A stretch of 64,000 nucleotides of DNA from an uncultured Subdoligranulum sp. (lineage in GTDB: Bacteria > Bacillota > Clostridia > Oscillospirales > Ruminococcaceae). Where the stretch lies: positions 62,001-126,000 of the forward strand of contig CALZZE010000004.1 in assembly GCA_945830575.1 (NCBI GenBank), given 5' to 3'. The position numbers and the translations under genes are program-made. Below the pieces are notes generated by a model that did not search any database, was not told the origin of the DNA, and saw only the letters and a program-made list of their open reading frames with translations. Positions 26,659 through 35,164 of the stretch are shown here, in pieces (positions within the stretch are counted from its first letter, which is position 1; each line of letters starts with the position of its first letter).

Positions 26659-26689
26659 GCCCCGTGCGGTTTTGCCCCGCGGGGCTTTT
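26659..26689 (+). terminator. Terminator after the GPH symporter
   Basis: An 11-pair stem with one mismatch and one G-T pair (26659-26669 with 26675-26685), a 5-nt loop, then TTTTCATTT. Confidence 0.7.
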
Positions 26690-26744
26690 CATTTGGGGGA
26701 ATTTGTAGTATACTATCAGAAAAGACAACACGAGGTACACCGCC

Positions 26745-27194
26745 ATGGCAAAAGGAAAATACGCCGAAAAGCGTGAACACGCCCAAACCGAAAAGAAAGA
26801 GACCACCACCTGGGCGATGGACGAGGACCTGCTGGAACACAAGGAGGGCGCCGCCCGTCTGGTGGACCTGGACTTTGAGGAGCAGGCCGCCCGCAACGCC
26901 GCCGGCATGGAGGAACAGGTCTACGGCATCTGGGGCGTCATCTGGAAGATCAACCGGTTTTTCGACAAGTACAAAAAACCTCATACTGTCAAGAAAAAGA
27001 CCTATCTTCTGCTGATTTTGTTCACCGGCTGGTTCGGCGGACACCGCTGGTATGAAAAGCGGTACATTCTGGCGGTGCTGTACACCGCGTTCTTTTGGAC
27101 CGGTGTGCCGCTGGCCATGGCGATTCTGGACGCGTTCCAGACCTTCCCGCTGAAAGCCGATGAAAACGGCATGATCACCTACGGAAACCGGTAA
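26745..27194 (+). CDS. TM2-domain membrane protein
   Basis: A 149-residue protein. The first 80 residues are charged and likely cytoplasmic. The last 65 form two membrane helices joined by a short turn with GWFGGHRWYEKRY, the TM2-domain motif (G-x-x-G-x-H/D-R-F/W-Y). TM2 proteins are common in bacteria but their role is not settled. A TATACT lies 36 bp before the start without a good -35. Confidence 0.82.
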   Translation: MAKGKYAEKREHAQTEKKETTTWAMDEDLLEHKEGAARLVDLDFEEQAARNAAGMEEQVYGIWGVIWKINRFFDKYKKPHTVKKKTYLLLILFTGWFGGHRWYEKRYILAVLYTAFFWTGVPLAMAILDAFQTFPLKADENGMITYGNR

Positions 27195-27246
27195 AAAACC
27201 AAATGCGGCAGGCCCTTTTTGGAGGGGGCCTGCCGCATTTGGTTTT
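27195..27246. terminator. Very long bidirectional terminator
   Basis: A perfect 21-bp stem (27195-27215 with 27226-27246), a 10-nt loop, A-run on one side and T-run on the other, between convergent genes. It serves both strands. Confidence 0.95.
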
Positions 27247-27252
27247 CTGCCG

Positions 27253-27543
27253 TTATTTCTTTTTGTTCAAAACGCCTTGCAGCATGATGTCGCCAAAGCT
27301 CAGGGCGTTGTACAGGCCCGCCTTGTTGGCCTGACGGACGATGCGCTCCATCTCGGGCTTGTTCTGGTCGGTGGACATCAGCACGATGTGTACCTTGTCC
27401 GCCACCTTGACGCCGTTCTCGTCCTTGGTGTTGAGAATGTGCAGGTAGACCACATAGGGGTCCTTCATGGAGCCGTAGTACAGGTCATTGCCGCAGCGCA
27501 CCAGCGGCCGACCCTTGTAGGTCAGTTTGGGGGTATATGCCAT
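27253..27543 (-). CDS. Small protein of unknown function
   Basis: I do not recognise this 96-residue protein. It has no membrane segment, one Cys, a basic tail (LNKKK) and an even mix of predicted strands and helices; DKVHIVLMSTDQ followed by an amphipathic helix MERIVRQANKAG is the most structured part. The ATG at 27543 has a GGAGCGAT-type ribosome site. It is 57 bases downstream of the DUF2304 gene and ends in the 21-bp terminator, so it may be the last gene of the polysaccharide operon or an independent one. Confidence 0.7.
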   Translation of the reverse strand: MAYTPKLTYKGRPLVRCGNDLYYGSMKDPYVVYLHILNTKDENGVKVADKVHIVLMSTDQNKPEMERIVRQANKAGLYNALSFGDIMLQGVLNKKK

Positions 27544-27600
27544 GGGTATCGCTCCTTCCGAAATCAGTCAATACTTCATTATACCACACATCGGTGAAAA

Positions 27601-27963
27601 TTACAAATCCAATTTTTCCCGCTCCACCTTTTCCTCGTTCAGCGCCACCTGCTCGGTGAGGATGCGCAGCCGGGAATCCAGCTGGCTGAGCTTGATGGAC
27701 ATGAAAAACTGCTTGGCGAGCAGCAGAAAAATCACGACGATATACACAAAGTTGATGGGGCTGATGAACCCCAGCAGGCTGGACGCCCAATAGGCAATGC
27801 CGGGGAACACCGCCAGAATCAGCAGCACGCCGCTGAACAGCAGCCAGAAAATGGTGTCCTCGATTTGCACCTTGGCGCTGCGCACGCGCTGCAAAATGTA
27901 CCCCGCGGTAACAAGACTGCCAATGATGAGGCAGACGCGGATGACAGGCTGGTCAAGCATCAT
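27601..27963 (-). CDS. DUF2304 membrane protein
   Basis: A 120-residue protein with three hydrophobic helices (about 7-25, 36-58, 65-88) and a coiled-coil-like C-terminal tail. DUF2304 proteins usually follow a family 2 glycosyltransferase, as here, and are thought to assist transfer of sugars to or across lipid carriers. AAGGAG lies 10 bases before the ATG at 27963. It starts 3 bases after the GT2 stop. Confidence 0.85.
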   Translation of the reverse strand: MMLDQPVIRVCLIIGSLVTAGYILQRVRSAKVQIEDTIFWLLFSGVLLILAVFPGIAYWASSLLGFISPINFVYIVVIFLLLAKQFFMSIKLSQLDSRLRILTEQVALNEEKVEREKLDL

Positions 27964-27966
27964 GGG

Positions 27967-28686
27967 TCACAGGCTCCTTTCCGGGTAGGGGGTTTCGGTG
28001 TCGCGCTTGCGGAACCACTGGATGAGCAGGATGGAAATGGCCATCTTCACCATATATTCCACGCTGCGCCACAGCGTCAGATAGCTTTGCCCGGCGATGC
28101 GCTCGCCCATTTCTACCTGCACCTCCTTCACCACCGCGCCGTTTTTGATGAGGTAGCTGATGGTGTCCGGCTCGGGGCCGTAGTTGAGATTCTGGGCAAA
28201 CTCCTCCACCATATGCCGGTTGAACATCCGCATGCCGCTGGTGGGGTCGCAGATGGCCCGGCCGGTGGTCAGCCGGATGGACCAGCTGATGATGTAGCTG
28301 CCCACCATGCGCAGTGTTTTGGGCTTTTTCACCGTCAGAAACCGGCTGCCGATGACAATGTCCGCGCCGTCCTCCAGCTCCGTCAGCATGGACGCGATGT
28401 ATTCCGGACGGTGCTGGCCGTCCGCGTCCAGCTGCATGGCGCAGTCATAGCCGTTGTCGGCGGCGTAGCGCAGCCCGGTCTGGAACGCCCCCGCCAGCCC
28501 CAGATTCACCGGCAGGTCAATGAGCCGGTAGCCGTTGGCCCGGCAGATGGCGGCGGTCTTGTCCCGGCTGCCGTCATTGACGACCACATAGTCATACTGG
28601 GGGTAGTGGCTGGTCAGATCGTTGACCACACGTTCAATGTTGGATTCCTCGTTGTACGCAGGAATGATGATGAGCAGTTTTGCCAT
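27967..28686 (-). CDS. Family 2 glycosyltransferase (DPM1/GtrB-like)
   Basis: A 239-residue soluble GT-A enzyme starting AKLLIIIPAYNEESNI, with VVNDGSRDKT, the metal-binding MQLDADGQH and SRF. The ATG at 28686 has AAGGAG 5 nt upstream; the frame further up is not coding. Close relatives move a sugar from a nucleotide to polyprenyl phosphate or build surface glycans. It is paired with the DUF2304 gene. Confidence 0.93.
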   Translation of the reverse strand: MAKLLIIIPAYNEESNIERVVNDLTSHYPQYDYVVVNDGSRDKTAAICRANGYRLIDLPVNLGLAGAFQTGLRYAADNGYDCAMQLDADGQHRPEYIASMLTELEDGADIVIGSRFLTVKKPKTLRMVGSYIISWSIRLTTGRAICDPTSGMRMFNRHMVEEFAQNLNYGPEPDTISYLIKNGAVVKEVQVEMGERIAGQSYLTLWRSVEYMVKMAISILLIQWFRKRDTETPYPERSL

Positions 28687-28699
28687 ACAGGCTCCTTTG

Positions 28700-29821
28700 T
28701 TATCGTTGTTCGGCCAGCGCCAGCACCTTCCGGGAGACAGCGTCCCAGGTGAAGGCGGCGCACAGATTGCGGTGGGCGTTTTGGGCCATGGCGGCGGCGC
28801 GGGGCTTGTCCTCCAGCACCTGCCGCAGCCCGGCAGCGATGGCGGCGGGGGAGGTGTCCTCCAGCAGCACGCCGCAGTCACCGCCCGCCAGCAGCTCCTC
28901 GGTGCCGGCGGTGGGGGTGCATACAATGGGGCAGCGGCAGGCCGCCGCCTCCAGCAGCGTGGTGGGGAACCCTTCCCCGTAGCGGGTGGGCAGGCAGTAC
29001 ACATCCGCCTGCCACAGCAGGGCGATGGTGTCCGCATAGGCCAGATTGCCCAAGGGATACACCGGCGCGCCCATGCCCTGCAGCGCCGCCAGCAGCGGGC
29101 CGTCCCCGGCAATGGCCAGCGCCGTGCCGGGCAGCGTTCTGACCGCCTCGGCCAGCGCGGCGGCGCCCTTTTCGGGGATGAGCCGCCCCACATAGGCCAC
29201 CAGCGGCGTGCCGGGGGCAAGGCCCAGCGCGGCGCGCCAGTCTTTTCCCGGGCGCAGTGCCTCCAGCGCGGCAGGGTCCACCGCGTTGGGCAGGCAGCCC
29301 GCCGCGTCAATGCCAAAGCCCTGCTTCAGCCAGCGGCACACCGCCGCCGACACCCCGTAAAAGGCGGGGCGCTGCGCCTTGATGACGGCGCAGGCCAGCT
29401 GCTCATACAGCCGCCCGCACAGCCCCAGCACGCCGCCGCCCATGGGCATGTAGCCGGTGGAATGGTCAATGACGATGGCACGCACGCCCCGGCGGCGGGC
29501 AGCCACTGCCGCCCAGACGCTCTGCACGTACATTTTGGTCTGCACCACGCAGAAATCCGGGCGCTGCGCCCAAATTTCGCGCATCATCGGGGAAAAGGGC
29601 TTGCACACCGGGAACCGCCCCTTCATCACCGGCCACACCGGCAGGCGGAACACCTCGATGCCGTGCTCGTCCACCTCATGGGCGGGCAGGCCGGGCAGGG
29701 CACTGGTCACCACCAGCGCCCGGTGCCCCGCCGCAGCCGCCCGTTTGGCAAGGTTGAAGGTGTAGCGCTCCACGCCGCCCACCGTGGGCAGGTACTGGGC
29801 AGAAAAATAGCAAATGGTCAT
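28700..29821 (-). CDS. Family 4 glycosyltransferase
   Basis: A 373-residue GT-B enzyme of retaining family GT4. It shows the N-terminal LPTVGGVERY and the nucleotide-sugar site YVGRLIPEKG near residue 210, then LPTRYGEGFPTTLLEAAAC with the EGFP-x7-E motif. The ATG at 29821 overlaps the stop of the upstream gene (ATGA). It should add a sugar to the growing surface polysaccharide. Confidence 0.93.
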   Translation of the reverse strand: MTICYFSAQYLPTVGGVERYTFNLAKRAAAAGHRALVVTSALPGLPAHEVDEHGIEVFRLPVWPVMKGRFPVCKPFSPMMREIWAQRPDFCVVQTKMYVQSVWAAVAARRRGVRAIVIDHSTGYMPMGGGVLGLCGRLYEQLACAVIKAQRPAFYGVSAAVCRWLKQGFGIDAAGCLPNAVDPAALEALRPGKDWRAALGLAPGTPLVAYVGRLIPEKGAAALAEAVRTLPGTALAIAGDGPLLAALQGMGAPVYPLGNLAYADTIALLWQADVYCLPTRYGEGFPTTLLEAAACRCPIVCTPTAGTEELLAGGDCGVLLEDTSPAAIAAGLRQVLEDKPRAAAMAQNAHRNLCAAFTWDAVSRKVLALAEQR

Positions 29822-32349
29822 CGGGCAGTCACCACCAGCATCGCGTTGATGAGCACCCCCACGTTCACAAGGCACAGCCCGCAGACAAGGGGCGTGGCGG
29901 CATCACGGGATTTGGGAACCGTCAGCCTGCGGGGCAGGCAGGTGAGCAGCAGCAGCGGCAGCACCGGCAGGAAATACCGCCCCTGCAAACCGTAGATGGT
30001 GGTGTGGGACACCGGCGTCCAGGTGATGCACCCGGCCACCGCCAGCGCACAGCAGCCCAGCGCCGCCGCGGCCAGCCAGCCCCGGTGCGCCCCGACGGGC
30101 AGCGGAAGCTCGTCCTGCGCCGGGAAGGCCGCAAAGGCCAGCAGCAGATACAGCGCCATCACCCAGGTCCAGGCCAGCTCCACCGAGTAGTAACTCAGCG
30201 AGCCGCCCACCAGCGTGCGCAGATAATGGTCGGTGTTTTCCACGATGCTGCGCACCACCAGCAGCATCGTGTCCGGCAGATGGCGCAGGATGTAGGAGGG
30301 CGAATACCGGATGAGGTCCTCCTCAGCGGCCACGCTCTGGCCGGCGCGGGTGGCCCGGCGAGCCTCCACGCGGTCTTTGAGCAGGGCGCGGTCCAGCGGA
30401 TAGTGGTCGGCGTCCTCGGTGCCGGCGGCGGCACCCCAGTCCATGCAGCTTTGCTGGAAGTCCGCCCGGGAATAGATCGCCTTGAAGATCAGGCTGCGCC
30501 CGCCTTCGCCCACAATTTCCAGACTGCGGGCGGCCTCGCCGGTCTGCATGGTGTCGTAGCCGATCATGGACAGCGACAGCGCCGAGATGAAGGTGCTGTC
30601 ATCGTAGCGGGTGGTTTCCATTTCGGCGGGGCTGAACGCAAAGCTCTGGGCCAGCTCGGCGGCGGAAATGTCCCCCTCCCGCAGGGCCTGCACCCAGAAA
30701 TCCACCTCGTTCTGGGGCACGCTGTCGTTTTCCTCAAAATAGAAGTACAGGCGGCGCACAAAGTTGTCCGCCGTGTCGGCGTGCAGCGTGGCCTCATAGT
30801 CCACGTTCACCGGCACCGGCTGGCCGTGGACGCCGGCGGTCTGCTCCGGCTGGGCGGGGGCGGCGTCCACCGTGGTCACCGCGCCCAGCAGCACAGAGGA
30901 GTTCATGGCCAGCGTCAGCGCCAGACAGGCGATGAGGTAGGCCGCTTTTTTGATGTTGGCGTGGCGCGCCAGCCGCGCACCGGGAATCAGCAGCACCAGC
31001 GCCGCCAGCGGCAGATACACCGACTTGCCCGGCGCCAGCAGCAGACCCATGGCCGCCAGCAGCGCCAGCTCCCGGAGGGGCGGCGGCCCGTCGCCGCAAA
31101 CGGCGTCCAGCACCAGCGCCGTGAAGGCAAAGCACAGCCCCAGCAGCACCGAATCCCGGCTGAAGGACGCCGCCAGATGCAGCGTCATGGGCAGCAGCGC
31201 GGCGGCGGCGAACAGCCGCTTGCCAAAGGGGGCGCGGCGCACCGCCAGCGCTGCCAGCGCCGCAAACAGCACAAGGTTGGCAAGCCGGCCCAGCATCAGG
31301 GTGGGCACAAAGCCCAGCCGCAAAAGATACCCCACGAACACGCCCAGCGTGCTGGCAAGATACAGCAGCGGGTTGGTGTCGGTCTGCAGCTCCTCCAGCA
31401 TGCGGTGGCTGTCGAACCGGTCGGGGGTGGTGGTGAACAGCTTGTCGATGGTCTCCTGCCAGGTGAACACCGTGGTGTTTTCGTCCTGAATGAGCCAGTT
31501 GACGTCATGCTCCCGGCGGTAGCTGGTGTCCACCGGCACAAGGCCCATCTTCCAGTCCTCCGGGGAGAACCGGTTGGCCCACTGACAGGCCATGGTGAAG
31601 GACTGGTTGATGTGGTATTTTTCGTCCGGCGCGGCATAGGGGGGCAGCACCAGACAGTACAGCAGCCCGAAACAGAGCACCAGCACAAAAACAAGGCGAT
31701 GCAGCGACAGTTTTTTGCGCAGCGCCGCCCGCACGCCGAAGAACAGCACGCAGCAGGCCGCCAGCGACACCAGCAAAAAGAACCGGGTCAGGAACCCGCC
31801 GATGCGCCGCGTGTTGGCGATGAGCGAGATGGTGGCGTCCTGCGGCTGGCCGTTGACGGTCATTTCCTCGTCCCACAAGGTGGCGGAGGCGCTGTGGCAG
31901 ATGGCCAGCCGCCCCGCGCCCTCGTAGCGGGGGGTCAGCGTCACCCGGTAGCGGCCGCCCTCCCGGCCCTCCACGGGGCGGTCCAGTCCCAGGCCGGTGT
32001 ACTGCCCCGATAGGATATAGGCCATCTCGCCGGTGGAGGCCGCCAGCGTTTCGCCGGTGTCGGCGTCCGCCAGCATCAGCTCCAGCGTGCCGGAGGGCTG
32101 CTCGCCGGGAATGGAAAACACAAAGGCAAGCGCCAGCAGGTCGCTGTCGGTGGAAAAGGTCTGGCTGACCGTGCCGCCCTCCTCCAGCAGGGTGGCGGCG
32201 GTGTAATCATCACTGATTTTTTCCGACAGGTTTTTGTCCGCGTTGGGGCGGATGACGGCCAGCCACACCAGAAACGCCGCCCCAAGGCACAGCAGCGCCG
32301 CGCCCAGCGCCAGCAGCGTTTCCCGGTGCTGTTTCAGCAGCTTGTTCAT
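29818..32349 (-). CDS. DUF2142 membrane protein with an extra-membrane DUF4214-like segment
   Basis: An 843-residue polytopic protein. One helix (residues 10-35) is followed by a beta-rich outer domain to about 180, then a block of helices with the DUF2142 signature LPPYAAPDEKYHINQS near 235. An outer segment of about 170 residues (from 515) contains NFVRRLYFYFEE and EVDFWVQALREGDIS, which resembles DUF4214. Further helices close the protein. DUF2142 proteins accompany surface glycan clusters and look like GT-C glycosyltransferases. GGGAG lies 8 bases before the ATG. Confidence 0.82.
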   Translation of the reverse strand: MNKLLKQHRETLLALGAALLCLGAAFLVWLAVIRPNADKNLSEKISDDYTAATLLEEGGTVSQTFSTDSDLLALAFVFSIPGEQPSGTLELMLADADTGETLAASTGEMAYILSGQYTGLGLDRPVEGREGGRYRVTLTPRYEGAGRLAICHSASATLWDEEMTVNGQPQDATISLIANTRRIGGFLTRFFLLVSLAACCVLFFGVRAALRKKLSLHRLVFVLVLCFGLLYCLVLPPYAAPDEKYHINQSFTMACQWANRFSPEDWKMGLVPVDTSYRREHDVNWLIQDENTTVFTWQETIDKLFTTTPDRFDSHRMLEELQTDTNPLLYLASTLGVFVGYLLRLGFVPTLMLGRLANLVLFAALAALAVRRAPFGKRLFAAAALLPMTLHLAASFSRDSVLLGLCFAFTALVLDAVCGDGPPPLRELALLAAMGLLLAPGKSVYLPLAALVLLIPGARLARHANIKKAAYLIACLALTLAMNSSVLLGAVTTVDAAPAQPEQTAGVHGQPVPVNVDYEATLHADTADNFVRRLYFYFEENDSVPQNEVDFWVQALREGDISAAELAQSFAFSPAEMETTRYDDSTFISALSLSMIGYDTMQTGEAARSLEIVGEGGRSLIFKAIYSRADFQQSCMDWGAAAGTEDADHYPLDRALLKDRVEARRATRAGQSVAAEEDLIRYSPSYILRHLPDTMLLVVRSIVENTDHYLRTLVGGSLSYYSVELAWTWVMALYLLLAFAAFPAQDELPLPVGAHRGWLAAAALGCCALAVAGCITWTPVSHTTIYGLQGRYFLPVLPLLLLTCLPRRLTVPKSRDAATPLVCGLCLVNVGVLINAMLVVTAR

Positions 32350-32353
32350 GCCG

Positions 32354-32872
32354 TCATCTCCCTTCCCCGATGTGGCAGCCAAAGGCCGCCTGCACCGCGT
32401 CCTCCAACCGTCCTTCCCGGCGCAGGATTTCCTCCGCCGCGCCGCGCACCGCGCCCTCGCCGCCCTTTTGCGGGCAGACGTAGTCGGCGCGGGCCTTCAC
32501 CGCGGCGGCCGCGTCCGCCGGGCAGGCCACAAAGCCGCACAGCGCCATGGCCGCAAGGTCGTTCCAGTCATCGCCGCAGTAGGCCACTTCCTCCCGGGAA
32601 AGGCCATGCTCTTTGAAAAAATCACGCAGAAACGCCGCTTTGCTGCCCACGTTCTGGTACACGTACTCAAGATGCAGGTCGGCGGCGCGGCGGCGCACCG
32701 CCTCACATTCCCGCCCGGTGCAGATCATCACCTGCACCCCGGCGCGGCGCAGCGCCACAAGGCCCGCGCCGTCCTTCACGCTGAACTTTTTCAGCTCGTT
32801 GCCGGTGGCGTCGTAGTAGATGCCGCCGTCGGTCAGTGTGCCGTCCACATCCAGAATCAACAGTTTGATCAT
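32354..32872 (-). CDS. kdsC: KdsC-like HAD phosphatase
   Basis: A 172-residue HAD phosphatase without cap domain: LLILDVDGTLTDGGIYYDATG, VMICTGRE, K in the third motif and YCGDDWNDL. This is the pattern of KdsC, which removes phosphate from Kdo 8-phosphate, and of related nonulosonate phosphatases. Its ATG overlaps the aldolase stop (ATGA), so it is translated with it. Its place between an aldolase and a KdsB-like gene supports a role in making a free 3-deoxy-2-ketosugar acid. Confidence 0.86.
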   Translation of the reverse strand: MIKLLILDVDGTLTDGGIYYDATGNELKKFSVKDGAGLVALRRAGVQVMICTGRECEAVRRRAADLHLEYVYQNVGSKAAFLRDFFKEHGLSREEVAYCGDDWNDLAAMALCGFVACPADAAAAVKARADYVCPQKGGEGAVRGAAEEILRREGRLEDAVQAAFGCHIGEGR

Positions 32873-34428
32873 GGGTTCACCTGTTCATATTCGCTGGGGG
32901 TCACAAAGGCCACCGGCAGGCCCGCGGCCCGGATGGCGGCGGCCATGCGGGCGTTGTACGCCGCGCCCCGCCCGGTGTGGGTGTGCAGCGCCGCGTCCGC
33001 GTAGGCAGGGCGGTCGGAACGGTAGCCGTCCGCGCCCGCCAGCAGCACCCCCGCCGCACCGCACAGCCGCAGCAGCCGCAGCAGCATCAGCACGCTGTTG
33101 CCGCCCTGCTCGTCGGTGCCGGTCAGGCGGTCATACCGCACGGCAAGGCCCTCCCCCCGCAAGTTGCTGGTCACAATCAGCGGGCAGGGGGCAGCGGACA
33201 GCTTGTCAAACCGGCGGCTGTTGGTGAAAAAGGCGTAGTCCGGCGTGAAAAACTCCGGCACAAAGTTGGCGGAAACGCACACGTCCGCCCCGGCGGCAGC
33301 CACCGCGGCGCGGCCCGCCTCGGTGCCAAGGCTCGCTCCCGGGGCCAGCACCAGCACCGTTTTGCCGCCGAAGGCGGCTTTCAGCGTGTCCAGCGCGGGC
33401 TCATCATCGATGGCGCGGCGCTGGTACTCATCGTACAGCCTGTCTGCGTAGGCCGCGTCAAAGGCGGTCTTTTTGCCGTCCTCGATGCCCGCCAGCAGAT
33501 GGTTGATGTCCCGGTTGGTCAGATCGCCCTTGTGCAGGTAATGCTCGGCGTAGTTGCGGTGCAGGTTGTACCGCGCCGACAGGAAATACGCCGGGGTATA
33601 CCCCCACTGGCTCTCCCCCTTGATGGGGGCGATGTGATCCTGAATGGCATCCATCAGCTCGTCAATGTCATAGCGGGCGGCGGCGTTCTCGTTGAGGTAG
33701 TCCGCCACCAGCTCGATGGGCAGGTTGCCGGGGATGCGCCCCATGCCCATCAGGCTGGCGTCCACCGTGATGTCCCGCTGCAAATGCTTGTCGATGAATT
33801 CCTGCGCCAGACAGAAGCTCAGCGCCATGTTCTCATGCAGATGCAGGCCCAGCCGGATGTCGGGGGCCAGATTGTGGTCGGCCAGACTGACGATGCGGTC
33901 CAAATCTTTGCGGCGCATGGAGCCGAAGGTGTCCACGATGGAGAACTGCCAGGGGTGGATTTTGTTCACCTCGTCCAGAATCCACAGGATATCCTTGTCG
34001 GAATAGCCCATGATGTTGATGGGATTGATGGCCAGCTTGTAGCCCCGGGCCTTCACTTCCCGGGCAAAGTCCATGCCCTCCCGGATATCATAGTCGTGGG
34101 CGGTGATGCGGATGATCTCAATGCCGGAGCCGCTGTACTCGCTGAGCTTGGCAATGTCGTAGTTGGAGCGCATCGCCATGCCGGAGTATTTCGTGGCGCC
34201 CCGCTGGTTTTCGGGGGGCAGCAGACGGTTCAGCTCCTCGATGGTGCTGCACACCGTCACGTTGGCATCGTAGCCCGCCACATTGCGCAGAAAGCCCACC
34301 TCCACGATGTCGGTGCCCGCCCGGGTCAGCGTGTGGATGATGTCCTTCGCGGGGGCAAAGCCCCAGTTCCAGTCGTTGATGTAGCCGCCGTCCCGCAGCG
34401 TGCAGTCCAAAAGGTTGATGTTTGGCAT
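32869..34428 (-). CDS. DRE-TIM (HMGL-like) aldolase fused to a MptE/sialyltransferase-like domain
   Basis: A 519-residue two-domain protein. The first 300 residues are a DRE-TIM barrel: NLLDCTLRDGGYINDWNW, EVGFLRN, and the metal site GLHLHEN. From about 375 to the end is a Rossmann-like domain (LVLAPGASLG, CVSANFVPEFFTPDYAFFTNS, LAGADGY) that resembles DUF115/MptE and GT42 sialyltransferase folds. The first domain should join or split a pyruvate-type unit and an aldehyde. Between KdsB- and KdsC-like genes it may make the ketosugar skeleton. The ATG at 34428 has AAAGGA. Confidence 0.78.
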   Translation of the reverse strand: MPNINLLDCTLRDGGYINDWNWGFAPAKDIIHTLTRAGTDIVEVGFLRNVAGYDANVTVCSTIEELNRLLPPENQRGATKYSGMAMRSNYDIAKLSEYSGSGIEIIRITAHDYDIREGMDFAREVKARGYKLAINPINIMGYSDKDILWILDEVNKIHPWQFSIVDTFGSMRRKDLDRIVSLADHNLAPDIRLGLHLHENMALSFCLAQEFIDKHLQRDITVDASLMGMGRIPGNLPIELVADYLNENAAARYDIDELMDAIQDHIAPIKGESQWGYTPAYFLSARYNLHRNYAEHYLHKGDLTNRDINHLLAGIEDGKKTAFDAAYADRLYDEYQRRAIDDEPALDTLKAAFGGKTVLVLAPGASLGTEAGRAAVAAAGADVCVSANFVPEFFTPDYAFFTNSRRFDKLSAAPCPLIVTSNLRGEGLAVRYDRLTGTDEQGGNSVLMLLRLLRLCGAAGVLLAGADGYRSDRPAYADAALHTHTGRGAAYNARMAAAIRAAGLPVAFVTPSEYEQVNP

Positions 34429-34438
34429 AAGAATTCCT

Positions 34439-35164
34439 TTATTGTTTCTGTAAAATCTCACATACCAGCGCCAAATCCTTGGCGGTGTCCACGCTCACCG
34501 TCTTGTAGGGGCTGACGATGGCATGCACCGTGTGGCCGTTCTCGATAAAGCGCATCATGTCGTTTTCCTCGGCCTTTTCCAGCAGGGATTTGGGCGTTTC
34601 GTGGTAGAACGCCAGCGCCTGTTTGCTGTACAGCTGGATGCCGGTGACCTTCTCGTACTCGAAATCCAGCGTGCCTTTGGGGTAGGGGATGGGGCTGCGG
34701 GAAATCATCAGAATTTCCCGCCGGGCGTTGGTGACGACTTTCTGGTTGGAAAAGTCCACCACATCCGCCGGGTGGCCCATCACGTTGGTGAGCACCGACA
34801 CATAGTACGGGTCATCAGGCAGCGTGTCCGGCAGAATCAGGTCAAAGGCCGCCGCGTTGATGAGCGGCTCGTCCCCCATCACCTGCAAATACAGGTCGGC
34901 GTCCAGTTTGGTGCTGACCTCCCAGATGCGGCCGGTGGGGGTGTCGTGGTCGGGGCTGGTCATCAGGTAATTCATGCCGTACTCCCGGCAGGCGGCGGCA
35001 ATGCGCTCGTCATCGCAGGCCACCACCACATCCGCCAGTTTGGGGCACTTTTTGGCCTCCTGGTACACCCACCAGATCATGGGCTTGCCCAGAATATCCG
35101 CCAGAGGCTTGCCGGGCAGCCGGGTGCTCTGGTACCGGGCGGGAATCACAGCGATGGTTTTCAT
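34439..35164 (-). CDS. kdsB: KdsB-like CMP-3-deoxy-2-ketosugar cytidylyltransferase
   Basis: A 241-residue cytidylyltransferase, the length of KdsB. It shows IAVIPARYQSTRLPGKPL, DDERIAAAC, MTSPDHDTPTGR, and QVMGDEPLI, the KdsB rather than the NeuA pattern. It would activate Kdo or a similar keto acid with CTP to the CMP form. Its ATG overlaps the stop of the GT52-like gene. In Gram-positive genomes this enzyme is not part of lipid A synthesis, so it points to a capsule or wall glycan. Confidence 0.9.
   Translation of the reverse strand: MKTIAVIPARYQSTRLPGKPLADILGKPMIWWVYQEAKKCPKLADVVVACDDERIAAACREYGMNYLMTSPDHDTPTGRIWEVSTKLDADLYLQVMGDEPLINAAAFDLILPDTLPDDPYYVSVLTNVMGHPADVVDFSNQKVVTNARREILMISRSPIPYPKGTLDFEYEKVTGIQLYSKQALAFYHETPKSLLEKAEENDMMRFIENGHTVHAIVSPYKTVSVDTAKDLALVCEILQKQ

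Noticed and set aside
30004..32013. Open frame of 669 codons on the plus strand
   Set aside because: Shadow of the DUF2142 gene, composed mainly of Gln, Arg, His and Gly.
34439..35164. NeuA-type acylneuraminate cytidylyltransferase
   Set aside because: The N-terminal PARYQSTRLPGKPL and MTSPDH motifs are those of KdsB, not the RxGSKG pattern of NeuA.
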